DNA of 64,000 nucleotides. It comes from Lentimicrobiaceae bacterium. GTDB taxonomy: Bacteria > Bacteroidota > Bacteroidia > Bacteroidales > F082. The DNA lies in the NCBI GenBank assembly GCA_002708315.1, contig PANC01000019.1, forward strand, positions 1-64,000, in the 5' to 3' direction. Below the pieces are notes generated by a model, which did no database searches, was not told the origin of the DNA, and saw only the letters and a program-made list of their open reading frames with translations. Shown here in pieces: positions 8,911-18,205 of the stretch. The stretch's first letter is position 1, and each line of letters starts with the position of its first letter. A program made the position numbers and the translations under genes.

Positions 8911-10329
8911 TTAAATTTTGCTCATGTCAAGAACAAATTCAACTGGCATTTCTGGCTTAGAGCAATGCAAGACGCACTTATCGCATATATATAAATCTCC
9001 CCTTAATCGTTTTTTTACCATATCATCTATACTAATACGCAATGGCAATATATCAATTTTACTAGTTACTTCTGTAATAAAGGCGTATATGAGGAGTAGT
9101 TTAGCATCTTTTTCAGGAATTCCTCTTTGCATCAAATAAAATAATGCTTCACTATCAATCTGACCAACTGTAGCACCGTGACTACATTTTACATCATCCG
9201 CATAAATCTCAAGGAAAGGCATAGTATCAATTGTAGCGTCTGGCGTCATGAGTATATTTGCATTTTTTTGAAATGCAGCAGTTTTTTGTGAATCTCTGGC
9301 AACATATATATATCCATTGAATACAGCTGATGCTTTATCATCTAAGACTCCCTTGAACAACTCACTACTGGTACAATTTGGAGCTGAGTGCATTACCTTT
9401 ACCTGGTTATCAACATGTTGCTCATTATCCATGAGATACATGGCGCTAATATCAGCATTTGCAAATTCGCCCATTAAATCTATGTGAAATTCGTTCCTAA
9501 GTTTTCCGCCATTGAAAGATAACAAAATTACATTCAGGTTGCTATTTGATTTCTGCTGGAATGTGGTTGAATTAATTAAGGATGTTTGATTATTTATATT
9601 TTGAAGTTTATACAAACTTAAACTAGCATTTTCACCAATAAATATTTCCGTATTTGTATTCAAGAAACCTGTGTGCTGGTTTATTGAATCATCACAATGC
9701 AAAAAGGATAATTTACTATTCTTCCCAAGAATTATAAGGTTACGAGTGTTAACCATTATATTACTTTCTAGATTAACCATTTTCACAAGCTGGATAGTTC
9801 TTTCAGACTGAACATTATCTGGGACATAAAGAAATAAGCCATCTGTATACAAGGCTGAGTTTATAGCTTTTAAACCATGGTCATTATTCTGTGCTATTTC
9901 GTCATAGTACTCATCAAATAATTCAGGATATTCCTCCTGAGCTTTGATCATACTCCCTATAATTATGCCATCATCAAGTACCTCAAGCCTTTTGTTATCT
10001 GGAGAATAATACCATCCATTTAACAAAGCATAAACATCAGTATTGAAACCATGGATGGTACAATTAAATATTTCATTAATTTCCTTATCAAAATCAGGTT
10101 TAGTAGCACCTATGGTATAGTCCGTATTGTAATTTTTACTAAGGTTAGTGCTTCTCCACTGCTCTAGCTTAGTTGTTGGTAATCCAATATTATTAAACCT
10201 CTCCAAGCCTGTTTCACGTGACTTATTAACCTTTTGGTGAGAGGACTTGAATACTCCTTCTGGGTTTTCTCTATACCTATCAACCAGAGATGCCTCAAGT
10301 GGAAATTTTTTATTATCAGTTAACTTCAT
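8911..10329 (-). CDS. sufD: SufD, Fe-S scaffold subunit
   Basis: 472 aa SufB/SufD-family beta-helix protein. It forms the SufBC2D scaffold. The conserved core region SHGATVGQIDSEALFYLMQRG is present near the C terminus. The far C terminus carries two extra cysteines (ICDKCVLHC), which I see but cannot assign. It lies between sufC and sufS in the operon, 24 and 3 bases away. Confidence 0.95.
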   Translation of the reverse strand: MKLTDNKKFPLEASLVDRYRENPEGVFKSSHQKVNKSRETGLERFNNIGLPTTKLEQWRSTNLSKNYNTDYTIGATKPDFDKEINEIFNCTIHGFNTDVYALLNGWYYSPDNKRLEVLDDGIIIGSMIKAQEEYPELFDEYYDEIAQNNDHGLKAINSALYTDGLFLYVPDNVQSERTIQLVKMVNLESNIMVNTRNLIILGKNSKLSFLHCDDSINQHTGFLNTNTEIFIGENASLSLYKLQNINNQTSLINSTTFQQKSNSNLNVILLSFNGGKLRNEFHIDLMGEFANADISAMYLMDNEQHVDNQVKVMHSAPNCTSSELFKGVLDDKASAVFNGYIYVARDSQKTAAFQKNANILMTPDATIDTMPFLEIYADDVKCSHGATVGQIDSEALFYLMQRGIPEKDAKLLLIYAFITEVTSKIDILPLRISIDDMVKKRLRGDLYICDKCVLHCSKPEMPVEFVLDMSKI

Positions 10330-10353
10330 AATTCAATAGCTTTTGGAATCAAT

Positions 10354-11103
10354 CTATGCATGTTCTTTTATCCAGTCGTAACCTCTTTCTTCAAGTTCAA
10401 CCGCAAGGCCTTTACCTCCAGATTTAACAATTCTACCATCATACATTACATGAACAAAATCAGGCACAATATATTCCAATAATCGCTGATAATGAGTTAT
10501 AATTACAAATGCATTATCCTGCGACTTTAACGTATTTATACCATTGGCAACCACCTTTAATGCATCAATATCCAATCCTGAATCTGTTTCATCAAGAATG
10601 GCCAATGTGGGCTCTAGCATTGCCATCTGAAAAATCTCATTTTTCTTTTTTTCTCCACCTGAAAATCCTTCATTTACTGACCTTTTGGTAAGCTTAGCTT
10701 GAATATCGACCAGTTTTTTCTTTTCCTCCATTTTTTTGAGAAACTCACCAGCAGAAATGTGTTCTTCACCCTTATATTCTCTCCGAGCGTTTAATGCGGT
10801 TCGCATAAAATTTGTTATACTTACACCTGGAATTTCAACAGGATACTGAAAACTTAAAAAGATACCTTCATTGGCTCTTTCATCAGGCGAAAGTTCGTTA
10901 ATGTTCTGACCTTTGTAAATTATTTCTCCCGAATCAATATCAAAACCTTCTCTACCTGTAATGGCAGATGCAAGTGTGCTTTTGCCGGTACCATTGGGTC
11001 CCATAATTGCATGTACTTCTCCATTGTTAACTCCTAAATTTAACCCTTTAAGAATTTCTTTCCCATCAATACTTACATGTAAATCTTTTATATTTAATAA
11101 CAT
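10354..11103 (-). CDS. sufC: SufC, ATPase of the Fe-S scaffold
   Basis: 249 aa ABC-type ATPase. Walker A is GPNGTGKST, the signature is FSGGEKKKNE and Walker B is LAILDETDSGLD, all in the SufC-specific form. It binds SufB and SufD and drives conformational change of the scaffold. Gene order sufB-sufC-sufD with short gaps is standard. Confidence 0.97.
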   Translation of the reverse strand: MLLNIKDLHVSIDGKEILKGLNLGVNNGEVHAIMGPNGTGKSTLASAITGREGFDIDSGEIIYKGQNINELSPDERANEGIFLSFQYPVEIPGVSITNFMRTALNARREYKGEEHISAGEFLKKMEEKKKLVDIQAKLTKRSVNEGFSGGEKKKNEIFQMAMLEPTLAILDETDSGLDIDALKVVANGINTLKSQDNAFVIITHYQRLLEYIVPDFVHVMYDGRIVKSGGKGLAVELEERGYDWIKEHA

Positions 11104-11137
11104 ATGTTTCTTATTTTCTGTATTCGAAATCTAATAT

Positions 11138-12592
11138 TTATCCAACGCTACCTTCCAAAGTTATTGCAAGAAGTTTTTGAGCTTCAACGGCAAATTCCAT
11201 TGGTAGCTGATTTAAAACCTCTTTAGCGTAACCATTTACAATCAGTCCTATTGCCTTTTCCGTATCAATTCCCCTTTGCTGACAATAAAAAAGTTGATCT
11301 TCTGATATTTTGGATGTTGTGGCTTCATGCTCAACCACAGAGGATGTATTATTATTTTTGATGTAGGGAAATGTGTGTGCTCCACATTTATCTCCCAAAA
11401 GTAATGAATCACATTGTGAGAAATTACGAGCATTTTCAGCTTTTTTTGAAACTCGAACTAATCCTCTGTAAGTGTTATTACTTTTACCTGCTGAAATTCC
11501 CTTTGAAATAATTGTGCTTTTAGTATTCTTACCAATATGAAGCATTTTTGTCCCCGTGTCAGCTTGCTGCATATTATTTGTGACAGCAACAGAATAAAAC
11601 TCACCAATCGAGTTATCACCTAGTAAAATACAACTGGGGTATTTCCATGTTATCGCTGAACCAGTTTCAACTTGAGTCCAACTTATTTTTGAATTATCCC
11701 CTTTACACAAGCCTCTTTTTGTTACAAAGTTGTATATGCCACCTTTTCCATCCTTGTCTCCAGGATACCAGTTTTGTACTGTGGAATATTTAACCTCAGC
11801 ATTATCGTGTGTAATTATCTCGACAATTGCAGCATGCAATTGATTTTCATCTCTCTGAGGTGCAGTACATCCCTCAAGGTAACTAACATATCCACCTTCG
11901 TCAGCAATAAGCAATGTGCGCTCAAATTGACCGGTGTTGGCAGCATTTATCCTAAAGTAAGTACTAAGCTCAATGGGGCATCTCACCCCTTTGGGGATGT
12001 AACAAAATGATCCATCGCTAAAAACTGCAGAGTTAAGAGCAGCAAAATAATTGTCGGTGTGCGGCACAACAGTGCCTAGATACTTTTTTACTAAATCTGG
12101 ATGATTCTTAACGGCATCACTAAAGGAGCAAAATATAATGCCATGTTTTGCAAGTGTATCCTGAAATGTAGTTTTAACTGAAACACTATCAATAACTGCA
12201 TCTACAGCAACGCCAGCTAGCATTTTTTGCTCATCAAGTGAAATACCAAGCTTATTAAATGTTTCCAACAATTCTGGATCTACTTCGTCCAAGCTTTCAG
12301 GTCCTTTTTTTTGTTTTGGAGCCGCATAGTATATTATAGCTTGATAATCAATTGGCGGATGTTCCAACAATGCCCAATTAGGCTCATCGATGGTTAACCA
12401 ATATCTATATGCTTTTAATCTATACTCTAGAAGCCAATCGGGCTCATCTTTTTTGCTTGAAATAAATCGTATGGTATCTTCATCTAAACCAACTGGCGCT
12501 GTTTCTGTATCAATATCAGAAACAAAACCATATTTATATTCACCGGATGTAACCTCTTCTAATATATTATTATTGTCGTTTTCTTCCTTCAT
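11138..12592 (-). CDS. sufB: SufB, Fe-S scaffold subunit
   Basis: 484 aa from the ATG at 12592 (MKEENDNNN). The track start at 12628 adds 12 residues that begin next to the promoter and do not look like SufB. Conserved SufB features include the [19 protein letters not shown] region, YLEGCTAPQ with the conserved cysteine, and the C-terminal [11 protein letters not shown] segment. It assembles nascent clusters in the SufBC2D complex. It is the first gene of the suf operon, driven by a TAATTTTG promoter about 35 bases upstream. Confidence 0.96.
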   Translation of the reverse strand: MKEENDNNNILEEVTSGEYKYGFVSDIDTETAPVGLDEDTIRFISSKKDEPDWLLEYRLKAYRYWLTIDEPNWALLEHPPIDYQAIIYYAAPKQKKGPESLDEVDPELLETFNKLGISLDEQKMLAGVAVDAVIDSVSVKTTFQDTLAKHGIIFCSFSDAVKNHPDLVKKYLGTVVPHTDNYFAALNSAVFSDGSFCYIPKGVRCPIELSTYFRINAANTGQFERTLLIADEGGYVSYLEGCTAPQRDENQLHAAIVEIITHDNAEVKYSTVQNWYPGDKDGKGGIYNFVTKRGLCKGDNSKISWTQVETGSAITWKYPSCILLGDNSIGEFYSVAVTNNMQQADTGTKMLHIGKNTKSTIISKGISAGKSNNTYRGLVRVSKKAENARNFSQCDSLLLGDKCGAHTFPYIKNNNTSSVVEHEATTSKISEDQLFYCQQRGIDTEKAIGLIVNGYAKEVLNQLPMEFAVEAQKLLAITLEGSVG

Positions 12593-12627
12593 TATATTCC
12601 TATTTAGAATAGTTATAAATAAGACCA

Positions 12628-12635
12628 CAAAATTA
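12628..12635 (-). promoter_or_regulatory. -7 promoter element for suf operon
   Basis: TAATTTTG on the minus strand matches TAnnTTTG, giving a start near 12624 and a leader of about 32 bases. The extended string TAATTTTGTGG is also found at the mrp promoter. A 10-base palindrome TATACGTATA lies about 40 bases further upstream (12671-12680). I cannot say whether any regulator binds it. Confidence 0.55.
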
Positions 12636-12843
12636 CTAAAATTACCGATACTTAGGCCATTATGAGGGCTTATACGTATACAATTTATTAAATTAGTTTA
12701 GGATTATTATGCAAATTGGTTTTTTCAATTATAAAGTACTGATATAAGGTTATATACAATTGTAAAATACTTGGATTTAATTCAAGGATACAAACTAGGA
12801 ATAAATCGATAAAAAAGTATCTGTTAAATATATTATCAAACAA

Positions 12844-15669
12844 TTATATGGAAAATCCATACAAGAATTCAAACCTTAATTGATTATCTTTTAAACGATA
12901 AGTGCTGCGAACACCAAGTCTGATATTAGGAAGCAGGCTTAGAAAATTCCAATCCGAAAATAATTCAATGCCTGCACTACTATATTTATAATTGTTACTC
13001 AGAATATCCTTACCTATTAAATGATCATAAAACCCATGTATTGTTATACGTTTTAGATAAGCTATGGATGGAAGATCCAAATCAGGATAAATAACAGGAA
13101 ATGCATAATCAACCTTTAGACTTAACATTTCCTTCAAATTAATCCCAGTATATCCTCTTGGTGTGCTAATAACATTTCCATATGTATAATTTCCATTATC
13201 CATAAATTGATAAGCGCCATAAACCCTGATACCCTGGTGATTTATTACACCTGGCAGATAAACTATACCTGCAAACCCATAAACCAAACTAATGGAATCA
13301 GACAAAGGCGTATGTCTCATGATAATATTTGTATTCAAGCCATATCTAGGGTAAATATCTTTCTTAGATCTTTTAATCTGCCTATAACCATCAAATGAAT
13401 ACGTTAATGATGTTATGCTACTTTCCTTGAAGCTAATGTCAGGATTATCAATTTTACCAAGAAGTTTTTGAGATATTCCTATCATGGGTATTATGCCTGT
13501 TATCCACTTACTATGTGTATAATTTAACGGTAAGGATAAACTTATTGCGAGGTCTGTCTCATTCCATTTAAGTTCTTGAATATCATTATTTATATCATAA
13601 TAGTTACTCCTTCTAATGCCGTATTCAGCGCTAAAAGTAAGTTTTGGATACCACCCTGCATATGTAAAAGATGCCTTTGCCTTTCCCGCTTGTTCATTGG
13701 GATCATAATAATATCCAAGAGTACCCCATGCGGTACTTAGTGTATTCTGGGTCAGAATATTAATGCCTGGCTGAAAATCGTAATTATTCAAATCTACTGC
13801 CGCAAGCCCCCAACTATGAAAATTTAAAAGATGCCCTATTCTACTATACTTCGTCGAATTGTATTCAATTTCTGGAATATCCTGCTCATCCAGAATAAAT
13901 GTCTTAGAAGTTACAAGAGTATCGATTAAATAATTTGCATTAAGGTTTTTTAAATTAACTCTTTTAAAATCTAGTGTATCTAAAAATGCAATTCTAAAAC
14001 CATCGGATGTATAATTTGAGAATGTTACTAACTCATTAATATTTTGAAATCTTGCATAGGATGCTCCAAATTTCACATTAGAAAGTTGATATTGATTATT
14101 GTTAATAATGTCCAATGAATATATGTTATCAATACCCCCATATGCTCCTGTAAACATAACCTTGTTATCCTTCATTACCGGATATGAAATATTAGTAAAA
14201 TTAAATGGTAGGAGGTACTCATAATCTGCTGTTTTAACATCAATTTTAATTATCGACTTACCATACTCTCCAAGCACAATGGCAACAACAAAATTATCAT
14301 CATGAGACCATGATGGGTTCATAAAAAACAAATTATCTTTCGTTGAGAAAGAACTTATTTCTTCACCCGTTTCAATATCAATAAAACTTAAATAGTATTC
14401 ATTTAAACTACTTACATCAACAGCTACGATAACATCTGCATTATTTGACATCGAAGGAGAGAACAATCTAGAGCGCTTTGTAATCTGTTTTAATTTTTTG
14501 TTTTTGAAATCATAAATCTTAATTACAGAATAATCTCTGTTGGCCCATCGAGGATCATAGTTTCTTTCATTCCAGCAAATTAGGCTATCATTAACCGACA
14601 ATGATTCCATGAAATCAAATCCAGGGGTAAAAATAACCTCTTCGGAGCCATCTAGGTGAATTCTTATAAATCTGTTTATGTCATCAAGGCCTGATTTTTC
14701 AGCAATGAACGAACCATCTGAAAGCTCCTGTGCAAATTTATAATCTGAATAGAATTTATTTTTTTTAGGAGTAATCATTCTTGGATCCGACATACCTTTA
14801 ATATTTATTTTCCAATAATCCCCTCTTTCCCGGAGCACATTTCTATAAAAATTAACTTTACCTTTTCCAGTTATCTCTTTTAGAGAACTTGAAAATGGAA
14901 CCAAGGTATATGGTTTTCTTGCAACTTTGTTTAATGTATAATTCCATATTTCACTATCATAATTTACCAATCCAAAGGTTACCAATTCATAACCCAGAGT
15001 ATAATAATCTGGTGTGTAGTTCTTAAAAGATCCATAGAGAGCCTTGTCGTATGAATAAATTTTCTTTTCACATACCTGAGCTACCAAATCCATTGAAAAA
15101 CTAGGGTCCCTTCCTCGTCCGCTTTTACTAAATATAGTTTCACTTAAAACAGCATCCCCTTCAATAAACCAGAAAGGCAGAAATATACCCATTATCCCAC
15201 CTATCGCCTGATCGCCAAACAATATTTTCAAGCCCTTTGTAAATCCTTGATTTAGCTTTTGCATTTGGACCACATGGCGATATTCATGAAGTATTAGCTG
15301 TCTGCTCCATAATTGTGCATAGCTATTTTGATCCGGCATCTCAAAAAAGTCTGCATGCATTGGAGTAGGACTAACCATTGCATTAGAGGTAACTGACCTA
15401 TTATGCAATACTATCTTGACCTTTTTATTATTTTTTAGGTAAGGGTAACTCACGGGCTTATGGGCAACCTCAATTAAATTGGCGTATTCATTTGCTTTAA
15501 TATGGTATCCCTCAGGAAATATTATTCTTGCATGTTTAGTATTTATTTGCTTCCATTTTATTGAAGCAGGATCTTGTCCTGTAATATAATATTGGGATAC
15601 ACATATATTGGAAATTAAAACAAATAGAATGAAGAAAAAACTATGGATATTCTGAAGTAATATGTTCAT
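12844..15669 (-). CDS. Outer-membrane barrel protein with N-terminal HExxH metalloprotease-like domain and TolB-like propeller
   Basis: 941 aa with a signal peptide (first ~25 residues, ending CVSQ). An N-terminal domain of about 250 residues contains HEYRH (128-132), an HExxH zinc motif, followed about 38 residues later by FIEGDAV whose Glu170 could be the third ligand, as in gluzincin (peptidase MA-like) enzymes. The middle region reads as WD40/TolB-like beta-propeller repeats (for example DGSEEVIFTPGFDF). The C-terminal ~300 residues are aromatic-rich amphipathic strands resembling a surface-antigen barrel, ending in FEFLYGFSI. Likely an outer-membrane anchored protease or a chaperone derived from one. 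The ATG lies almost exactly at the predicted transcription start, so the mRNA may be leaderless. Confidence 0.75.
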   Translation of the reverse strand: MNILLQNIHSFFFILFVLISNICVSQYYITGQDPASIKWKQINTKHARIIFPEGYHIKANEYANLIEVAHKPVSYPYLKNNKKVKIVLHNRSVTSNAMVSPTPMHADFFEMPDQNSYAQLWSRQLILHEYRHVVQMQKLNQGFTKGLKILFGDQAIGGIMGIFLPFWFIEGDAVLSETIFSKSGRGRDPSFSMDLVAQVCEKKIYSYDKALYGSFKNYTPDYYTLGYELVTFGLVNYDSEIWNYTLNKVARKPYTLVPFSSSLKEITGKGKVNFYRNVLRERGDYWKINIKGMSDPRMITPKKNKFYSDYKFAQELSDGSFIAEKSGLDDINRFIRIHLDGSEEVIFTPGFDFMESLSVNDSLICWNERNYDPRWANRDYSVIKIYDFKNKKLKQITKRSRLFSPSMSNNADVIVAVDVSSLNEYYLSFIDIETGEEISSFSTKDNLFFMNPSWSHDDNFVVAIVLGEYGKSIIKIDVKTADYEYLLPFNFTNISYPVMKDNKVMFTGAYGGIDNIYSLDIINNNQYQLSNVKFGASYARFQNINELVTFSNYTSDGFRIAFLDTLDFKRVNLKNLNANYLIDTLVTSKTFILDEQDIPEIEYNSTKYSRIGHLLNFHSWGLAAVDLNNYDFQPGINILTQNTLSTAWGTLGYYYDPNEQAGKAKASFTYAGWYPKLTFSAEYGIRRSNYYDINNDIQELKWNETDLAISLSLPLNYTHSKWITGIIPMIGISQKLLGKIDNPDISFKESSITSLTYSFDGYRQIKRSKKDIYPRYGLNTNIIMRHTPLSDSISLVYGFAGIVYLPGVINHQGIRVYGAYQFMDNGNYTYGNVISTPRGYTGINLKEMLSLKVDYAFPVIYPDLDLPSIAYLKRITIHGFYDHLIGKDILSNNYKYSSAGIELFSDWNFLSLLPNIRLGVRSTYRLKDNQLRFEFLYGFSI

Positions 15670-15673
15670 AATC

Positions 15674-15681
15674 CAAAAGTA
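15674..15681 (-). promoter_or_regulatory. -7 promoter element giving a near-leaderless mRNA
   Basis: TACTTTTG on the minus strand ends four bases before the ATG at 15669. With the usual position of the element the start site would be about 15670, so the transcript would have essentially no leader. Confidence 0.45.
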
Positions 15682-15745
15682 ATAGATTTCACAATAATAA
15701 TAGGTTCAACCTGTTTCCTGTCAATAATGAGAATGAAAAATTTGT

Positions 15746-16480
15746 TTACACAATATTGGAAAAAAAATTCCATAAGGGATCCTCAGGCGGACTTGCTATA
15801 ATAGAAACGACCTCTTTTTTTATTGGGTGCATAAACTCAAGCTGCCTAGCATGTAAACATATTGAAGCGTCCTTATTACTTCTGGGTGAGCCATATTTTA
15901 GATCCCCTTTTATTGGAGATCCAATTGCTGAAAGCTGACACCTTATTTGATGATGCCGCCCGGTTTTTAAATCAACCTTCAAAAGAAAGTAATTATTGCT
16001 TTCTCCTACTAATTTGTAGCTTAGTATGGCTTCCTTTGACCCTACTTTTGGTTTTTTACTCGTAAAGGATTTATTTTTCCTTTGATCTCTAACAAGATGA
16101 TGAATAATTTCACCAGATTCAAACTCTGGTCTGTTTTGAACAATAGCCCAATAGGTTTTCTTTAAACCATGGTTTTTTAAAAGTTCATTCATTCTAGAAA
16201 GGCCTTTGCTTGTTTTCGCAAATATAATAACCCCACTAACTGGTCTGTCTATCCTATGAATAACACCTGTGAATACGTTGCCTGGTTTACTATACTTTTC
16301 CTTAAGAAAACTCTTAACCTCTTCACTAAGTGGTTTATCTCCTGTTTTATCACCTTGAACAATTTCAGAAGGTAATTTATTTATGGCAATAAGATGGTTA
16401 TCTTCATATAACACTCTTGACCCTATTGCACTCAAAATTGCCAAAATTTTATTTGTTTTACCTTTTAAATATGCAGACAA
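15746..16480 (-). CDS. RluA/RluD-family RNA pseudouridine synthase, no S4 domain
   Basis: Up to 244 aa. The catalytic motif HRIDRPVSG carries the active-site Asp. LYEDNHLIAINK at the start and GRHHQIRCQLSAIG near residue 180 are standard for the RluA family. It isomerises uridine to pseudouridine in rRNA or tRNA; the target cannot be read from sequence. The S4 RNA-binding domain is absent. The start is uncertain: the track begins at a TTG (16480), but the conserved domain begins close to a GTG at 16414, and no ATG is available in between. Confidence 0.88.
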   Translation of the reverse strand: MSAYLKGKTNKILAILSAIGSRVLYEDNHLIAINKLPSEIVQGDKTGDKPLSEEVKSFLKEKYSKPGNVFTGVIHRIDRPVSGVIIFAKTSKGLSRMNELLKNHGLKKTYWAIVQNRPEFESGEIIHHLVRDQRKNKSFTSKKPKVGSKEAILSYKLVGESNNYFLLKVDLKTGRHHQIRCQLSAIGSPIKGDLKYGSPRSNKDASICLHARQLEFMHPIKKEVVSIIASPPEDPLWNFFSNIV

Positions 16481-16509
16481 AAACCTAAATGAAGTTAACT
16501 TATTATAAT

Positions 16510-17106
16510 CTAGAATTGAAGATTCAAACCACCAGAAACAACACCTTTGTAGCCAAAGCCAGCCTCTGCAAAAAACGCTAATTTTTTACCCACTCTAATC
16601 CCTATTCCGGTCAACTGAAAATTGAATGTATTTATATTATCATCCACGTTAGGAGTAGTATTGTCAGTATAAACTACATTATTATCATAGGCAGTAAATC
16701 CTAGTCCCACTCCTGAATAAACCCTAAAACTAGGTTTGGAAACATAGTTGTAATTAATTTCTATGGCAACTGTATAAGCATTAGTTTTTCCATTGGCAAC
16801 AATACTATTATCACTCTTTTCATATTTTGTTTTACCAGTTTCATAAGCAAATATGCCTCCTAGCATTAACTTATCAGCGATTGCATAATCATAACTTAAA
16901 AAGAATGCACCAACTGATCCGCCATTTGCCTGATCAGAAATAAATAAGTCATTAAAAATATCGTCAAATGTACTCATCAATGTTACTGAAGTCGCTAATC
17001 CATAACCTAAATTTATCTCGCTTGTTCCTTTTTCTTGGGCATGCGATGACAAAGTAAAAGCTAAACTGAATAAGCATGTTAAGGCAATGATTTTTAAAGT
17101 TTTCAT
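16510..17106 (-). CDS. Small outer-membrane beta-barrel protein (porin-like family)
   Basis: 198 aa with a signal peptide ending near SHAQ (residue 23). The mature part alternates hydrophobic and polar residues in eight or so predicted strands and ends in GGLNLQF, a typical aromatic C-terminal residue recognised by the Bam complex. It belongs to the general outer-membrane beta-barrel (OmpX/OmpW-like) group; the cargo or function is unknown. It lies between panB and the pseudouridine synthase without obvious functional link. Confidence 0.75.
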   Translation of the reverse strand: MKTLKIIALTCLFSLAFTLSSHAQEKGTSEINLGYGLATSVTLMSTFDDIFNDLFISDQANGGSVGAFFLSYDYAIADKLMLGGIFAYETGKTKYEKSDNSIVANGKTNAYTVAIEINYNYVSKPSFRVYSGVGLGFTAYDNNVVYTDNTTPNVDDNINTFNFQLTGIGIRVGKKLAFFAEAGFGYKGVVSGGLNLQF

Positions 17107-17163
17107 TAGTTTTTGTTTTAGTTGTTAGATTACAATATGCACTCTAAAGTTATTATTTAATAT

Positions 17164-17979
17164 TTAGTACCGTTCTTTTTCATTTGGAAATTTAACTTCC
17201 TTTACATCATCAATATATGATTCAAATGCTTTTACCATTTCATCGTGAAGGTTATGATATCTTCTTAGAAACCTTGGAGTAAAATCTTGATTTATCCCCA
17301 ACATATCATGAAGAACCAAAACTTGTCCATCCACATAAGGACCAGCTCCAATCCCAATTGTGGGTATTGATATTGAGTTGGTAACATCTTCAGCCAGAGC
17401 AGTAGGTATCTTTTCAAGCACAACACCAAAACAACCAGCACTTTCTAGGATCTTAGCATCGCGTTTCAATTTTTCTGCTTCTTCCTGCTCAGTAGCCCTA
17501 ACCACATAAGTTCCAAATTTATTAATGGATTGAGGTGTTAAACCTAGATGACCTATTACAGGAATTCCAGCACTCAATACCCTATCTATTGATTCGAGGA
17601 TTTCTTCGCCTCCTTCCATCTTGATGGCATTGGCACCAGACTCTTTCATTATTCTGATAGCTGAGTTAAGAGCTTCTATTGAATTCCCTTGATATGTTCC
17701 AAATGGCAAATCTACTATTACCAAAGCTCTCTCTATAGCCCTCATGACCGATGATGCATGATAAATCATTTCATCCAGAGTAATTGGAAGTGTTGTTTTA
17801 TGGCCGGCCATAACATTAGACGCAGAATCTCCAACTAGAATTACATCAATACGTGCTTCATCTAAGAGTTTCGCCATTGAATAATCATAGCCTGTTAGCA
17901 TAGCTATTTTCTCGCCTTTTTGCTTCATTTCCTGCAAAACATGCGTTGTAATCTTCGGAAGGTTTCTAGTTGTGTTCAT
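17164..17979 (-). CDS. panB: 3-methyl-2-oxobutanoate hydroxymethyltransferase
   Basis: 271 aa PanB, the first committed enzyme of pantothenate (vitamin B5, coenzyme A) synthesis. It transfers the hydroxymethyl group of methylenetetrahydrofolate to alpha-ketoisovalerate. Conserved segments include [29 protein letters not shown] with the Mg-binding Asp, IKMEGGEE, and [14 protein letters not shown]. Length matches the family. panC and panD are not in the window. A TACATTTG promoter lies about 25 bases upstream. Confidence 0.97.
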   Translation of the reverse strand: MNTTRNLPKITTHVLQEMKQKGEKIAMLTGYDYSMAKLLDEARIDVILVGDSASNVMAGHKTTLPITLDEMIYHASSVMRAIERALVIVDLPFGTYQGNSIEALNSAIRIMKESGANAIKMEGGEEILESIDRVLSAGIPVIGHLGLTPQSINKFGTYVVRATEQEEAEKLKRDAKILESAGCFGVVLEKIPTALAEDVTNSISIPTIGIGAGPYVDGQVLVLHDMLGINQDFTPRFLRRYHNLHDEMVKAFESYIDDVKEVKFPNEKERY

Positions 17980-18002
17980 TAATTTATATTGCTAATGAAT
18001 AG

Positions 18003-18010
18003 CAAATGTA
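18003..18010 (-). promoter_or_regulatory. -7 promoter element for panB
   Basis: TACATTTG on the minus strand matches TAnnTTTG and would give a leader of about 20 bases before the panB ATG. Confidence 0.5.
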
Positions 18011-18175
18011 TGATATTTTGTAAAAGATTATTCCGTTTTTGTATAAGATTTTTAGCGCCTTAGTTTTATCTTAGAAAAATCTAAATATTAAGACATCCAA
18101 TATGAGAACATCCATAGTTTTTTCATTTCATCAATTAAAGATATAAATTCTATTCATTAGATAAATAGTTTATAA

Positions 18176-18183
18176 TAAATTTG
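18176..18183 (+). promoter_or_regulatory. -7 promoter element for TonB-dependent receptor gene
   Basis: TAAATTTG matches TAnnTTTG; predicted start near 18187 and a leader of about 19 bases before ATG 18206. Confidence 0.5.
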
Positions 18184-18205
18184 CAGCTTTTAAGTTTACC
18201 AAATA

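Noticed and set aside
12671-12680. TATACGTATA palindrome upstream of sufB
   Set aside because: A 10-base palindrome in very AT-rich DNA is expected by chance; I saw no second copy to support a regulator site.
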